DNA from: Candidatus Methanomethylophilus alvi Mx1201
GTDB taxonomy: Archaea; Thermoplasmatota; Thermoplasmata; Methanomassiliicoccales; Methanomethylophilaceae
Direction: 5' to 3'
Assembly: GCF_000300255.2 (NCBI RefSeq)
Contig: NC_020913.1
Location: 1,424,692 to 1,488,691 of the forward strand
Length of the DNA: 64,000 nt
In this document: positions 62,647 to 64,000 of the stretch, piece after piece
Position numbering within the stretch: the first letter of the stretch is position 1
Layout of the letters: each line of letters starts with the position of its first letter
Made by a program: the position numbers and the translations under genes
Notes under the pieces: generated by a model
The model's database searches: none
The model's input: the letters and a program-made list of their open reading frames with translations, nothing else
Told to the model about the DNA's origin: nothing

Positions 62647-63705
62647 ATGCACATGGATGATAAGACGGAATTCAATGAAGAATGGCCTGAATACGACCGT
62701 TTCGACGATTCTGCGAACGACGAAGCTTCGATCGACGACATCAGATGGGACCTCATCAACGACCACCTTGCCCGTACAGGAAGTCCTCTCAAAGGAGGGG
62801 ATAAAGACACCCTCGTCCGCACCATGGGCCTCGCCAGGTGCATATCAGGAAAGATCAGACCCGTCAACGCCGGACTCCTGATGTTCAGCGATGACCCGGA
62901 AAAGTACTTTGAAGGGGCCAGAGTAGAGATGTCGGTGGTTTCCGGACCGGGATGCTCCATAGATAATGTCTTCGAAGGCCCCTTGGGGTTCCAGCTCGGA
63001 TGTGCCCTCGGATTCGTGAAGAACGTGGTGGTCCGCGGAAAGACACAGGAGGGCCGTAACGACCGCACATACAACTGGCCTTACGAAAGTGTGAAAGAAG
63101 CCCTTGTAAACGCCGTATGTCACAAGGACTACCGCATATCCGAGCCTATAACCGTGAAGGTGTTCCCGGACCGTATCGAGGTCATGAGTTTTCCGGGTCC
63201 CGACCCCCGTATCCCTGAAGAGCGCGTAAAGGACATGACTATGCGGTCGTCATCCCTCAGAAACGAACGCATCACAGGATTCCTCAGAGAGATGGGACTC
63301 GCCGAGGGTAGGAATACCGGAATGCGGAAGATCACATCGGCCATGGAGGATAACGGCTCCGGAAGACCCTTCTGCGAGACCGATACGGGAAGGACCTATC
63401 TCCGTACAGTCCTCCCGGTGAACGAAAGATTCCTGGACGAGACGTCCGAGACCCTCATTCCTCGGAAGAACCGCAGGAACACCTCGGACGATGTGAAAAC
63501 ACGTATAATGGAGGCCCTCGGGAAAGAAGGGTGCATGACGTCCAAGGAACTTTGCGCAGCCGTGGGATACAGCAATGTGAACAATCTGTTCCGCAGATGT
63601 CTCGCAGAACTCATGGAGGAGAGGGAGATATCCTTCCTCTACCCCCTCAATCCGAGGGACCCCCGCCAGAAGGTCTGTCTGGTGAAAAGGCGACCTCTGG
63701 CATGA
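62647..63705 (+). CDS. COG2865-type ATP-binding/winged-helix protein without AlbA_2 domain
   Basis: 352 residues. The centre carries the HATPase_c_4 features found in RecG-related regulators (NAGLLMFSDDPEKYF, then SVKEALVNAVCHKDYRISE and DRIEVMSFPGPDPRIPEE). A C-terminal winged helix follows (TSKELCAAVGYSNVNNLFRRCLAEL). The usual N-terminal AlbA_2 (Schlafen-like) domain is missing; only an acidic 40-residue lead remains, so this is a truncated or naturally short form. ATG 62653 is an alternative start with better RBS spacing. Confidence 0.7.
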   Translation: MHMDDKTEFNEEWPEYDRFDDSANDEASIDDIRWDLINDHLARTGSPLKGGDKDTLVRTMGLARCISGKIRPVNAGLLMFSDDPEKYFEGARVEMSVVSGPGCSIDNVFEGPLGFQLGCALGFVKNVVVRGKTQEGRNDRTYNWPYESVKEALVNAVCHKDYRISEPITVKVFPDRIEVMSFPGPDPRIPEERVKDMTMRSSSLRNERITGFLREMGLAEGRNTGMRKITSAMEDNGSGRPFCETDTGRTYLRTVLPVNERFLDETSETLIPRKNRRNTSDDVKTRIMEALGKEGCMTSKELCAAVGYSNVNNLFRRCLAELMEEREISFLYPLNPRDPRQKVCLVKRRPLA

Positions 63706-63708
63706 ACG

Positions 63709-63728
63709 GGGCGGGCATAAACCCGCCC
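63709..63728. terminator. Bidirectional terminator hairpin
   Basis: gggcggg-cataaa-cccgccc between the convergent ATPase and aldehyde dehydrogenase genes. Confidence 0.65.
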
Positions 63729-63733
63729 TACGC

Positions 63734-64000
63734 TCACTGGAAGATCTCGCCGAGCATCTTCGCCGCGGCCTCCTCGGTCACCTTGGTCACCGAACCCTCC
63801 TCCCCCCTGATCAGACCGGCATAGTATCTGAACTGGTCCGCGGTGGTGGGGATGTCGATGATCGTCGTCTCCCTTATGGGCTTCCCTACATCCATGGCTT
63901 CGATCATAGCGAGTCTCGGGATGTTCTCCTCGATGATGTCGGCGATCTTGTTGAGTATCTTGGCCCTGTCCGCGGGCATGACGGCGGCCCATGCGGGGAA
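63734..64000 (-). pseudogene. Aldehyde dehydrogenase, truncated fragment (window edge)
   Basis: The frame entering from the right edge reads AAVMPADRAKILNKIADIIE, then MIEAMDVGKPIRET and DQFRYYAGLIRGEEG, the second part of the ALDH N-terminal cofactor domain. Instead of continuing to the Rossmann fold (normally ...GVVGQIIPWNFP), it ends KVTEEAAAKMLGEIFQ and stops. The catalytic Cys and Glu domains are absent. Either a broken gene or a deletion fused to another short end. The N-terminus lies outside the window. Confidence 0.6.

Noticed and set aside
7801..63000. CRISPR array or intact insertion sequence
   Set aside because: No regularly spaced repeats of 25-37 bases with unique spacers, and no complete transposase with terminal inverted repeats was seen; the 231-bp repeats are coding.

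Overview
The window is archaeal. It carries an archaeal ribosomal operon (L18e-L13-S9-RpoN), alpha-NAC, RadB, a KEOPS Bud32 kinase, and the archaeal end of the mevalonate pathway (isopentenyl phosphate kinase, type 2 IPP isomerase, polyprenyl synthase). Many genes have short leaders behind TATA boxes, and neighbouring genes often overlap by ATGA. The GC-rich coding, HypC, repeat-rich InlB-like surface proteins, and the fact that none of the intact genes I call ends in TAG fit a host-associated member of the Methanomassiliicoccales (Methanomethylophilaceae-like, pyrrolysine-using). That placement is inference; no 16S, mcr or pyl gene lies here.

Layout. 1-7.9 kb: housekeeping genes (AlaX, NAC, HypC, 5S rRNA, isoprenoid genes, RadB, Bud32-RdgB) ending at tRNA-Pro(TGG). 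7.9-10.5 kb: a decaying integrated element next to that tRNA, with an integrase C-terminal remnant, a 13-bp repeat shared with the tRNA anticodon loop, and small minus-strand genes of which three look frameshifted; its last reading frame is fused to an isochorismatase. 11-21 kb: regulators and transport (MarR, a degenerate Fic protein, MBL-fold protein, HxlR, SatP-like membrane protein, ABC-2 exporter, DUF2975/XRE pair, an unusual zinc-ribbon/MarR regulator, DHA2 exporter, SDR). 22-23.5 kb: tRNA-Pro(GGG) and the ribosomal operon. 23.7-28.5 kb: TIM-barrel endonuclease-like protein, HxlB, an E1-like/ubiquitin-like/JAB-like operon sharing a palindromic TATA with a DUF2116 gene, and two envelope proteins. 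28.5-31.7 kb: LarA-like racemase, CCG-domain iron-sulfur protein and bacterial-type dihydropteroate synthase in one operon. 32-39 kb: AT-richer secreted protein region, ThiL, AmmeMemoRadiSam radical SAM enzyme, A24 peptidase, MscS channel. 39-45.5 kb: lysine operon via LL-DAP aminotransferase (Lrp-dapA-dapB*-lysC-lysA-dapF-dapL), in which dapB is visibly broken. 45.5-51 kb: ATPase remnant, small membrane protein, and a 1388-residue surface protein with thirteen 77-residue repeats. 51-60.8 kb: Pgk-Gap, two acetolactate synthase catalytic paralogues flanking three minus-strand genes, and ilvC. 60.8-64 kb: secreted protein, triple zinc-ribbon protein, ATPase/HTH protein and a truncated aldehyde dehydrogenase at the edge.

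How genes work together: IPK, isomerase and prenyl synthase make lipid precursors; the lys and ilv sets make lysine and branched-chain amino acids; Pgk and Gap are the central triose steps. The most unusual loci are the compact E1/Ubl/pseudo-JAB operon, the broken dapB inside an otherwise intact lysine operon, and the tRNA-linked element with its frameshifts and hydrolase-metalloprotease fusion.
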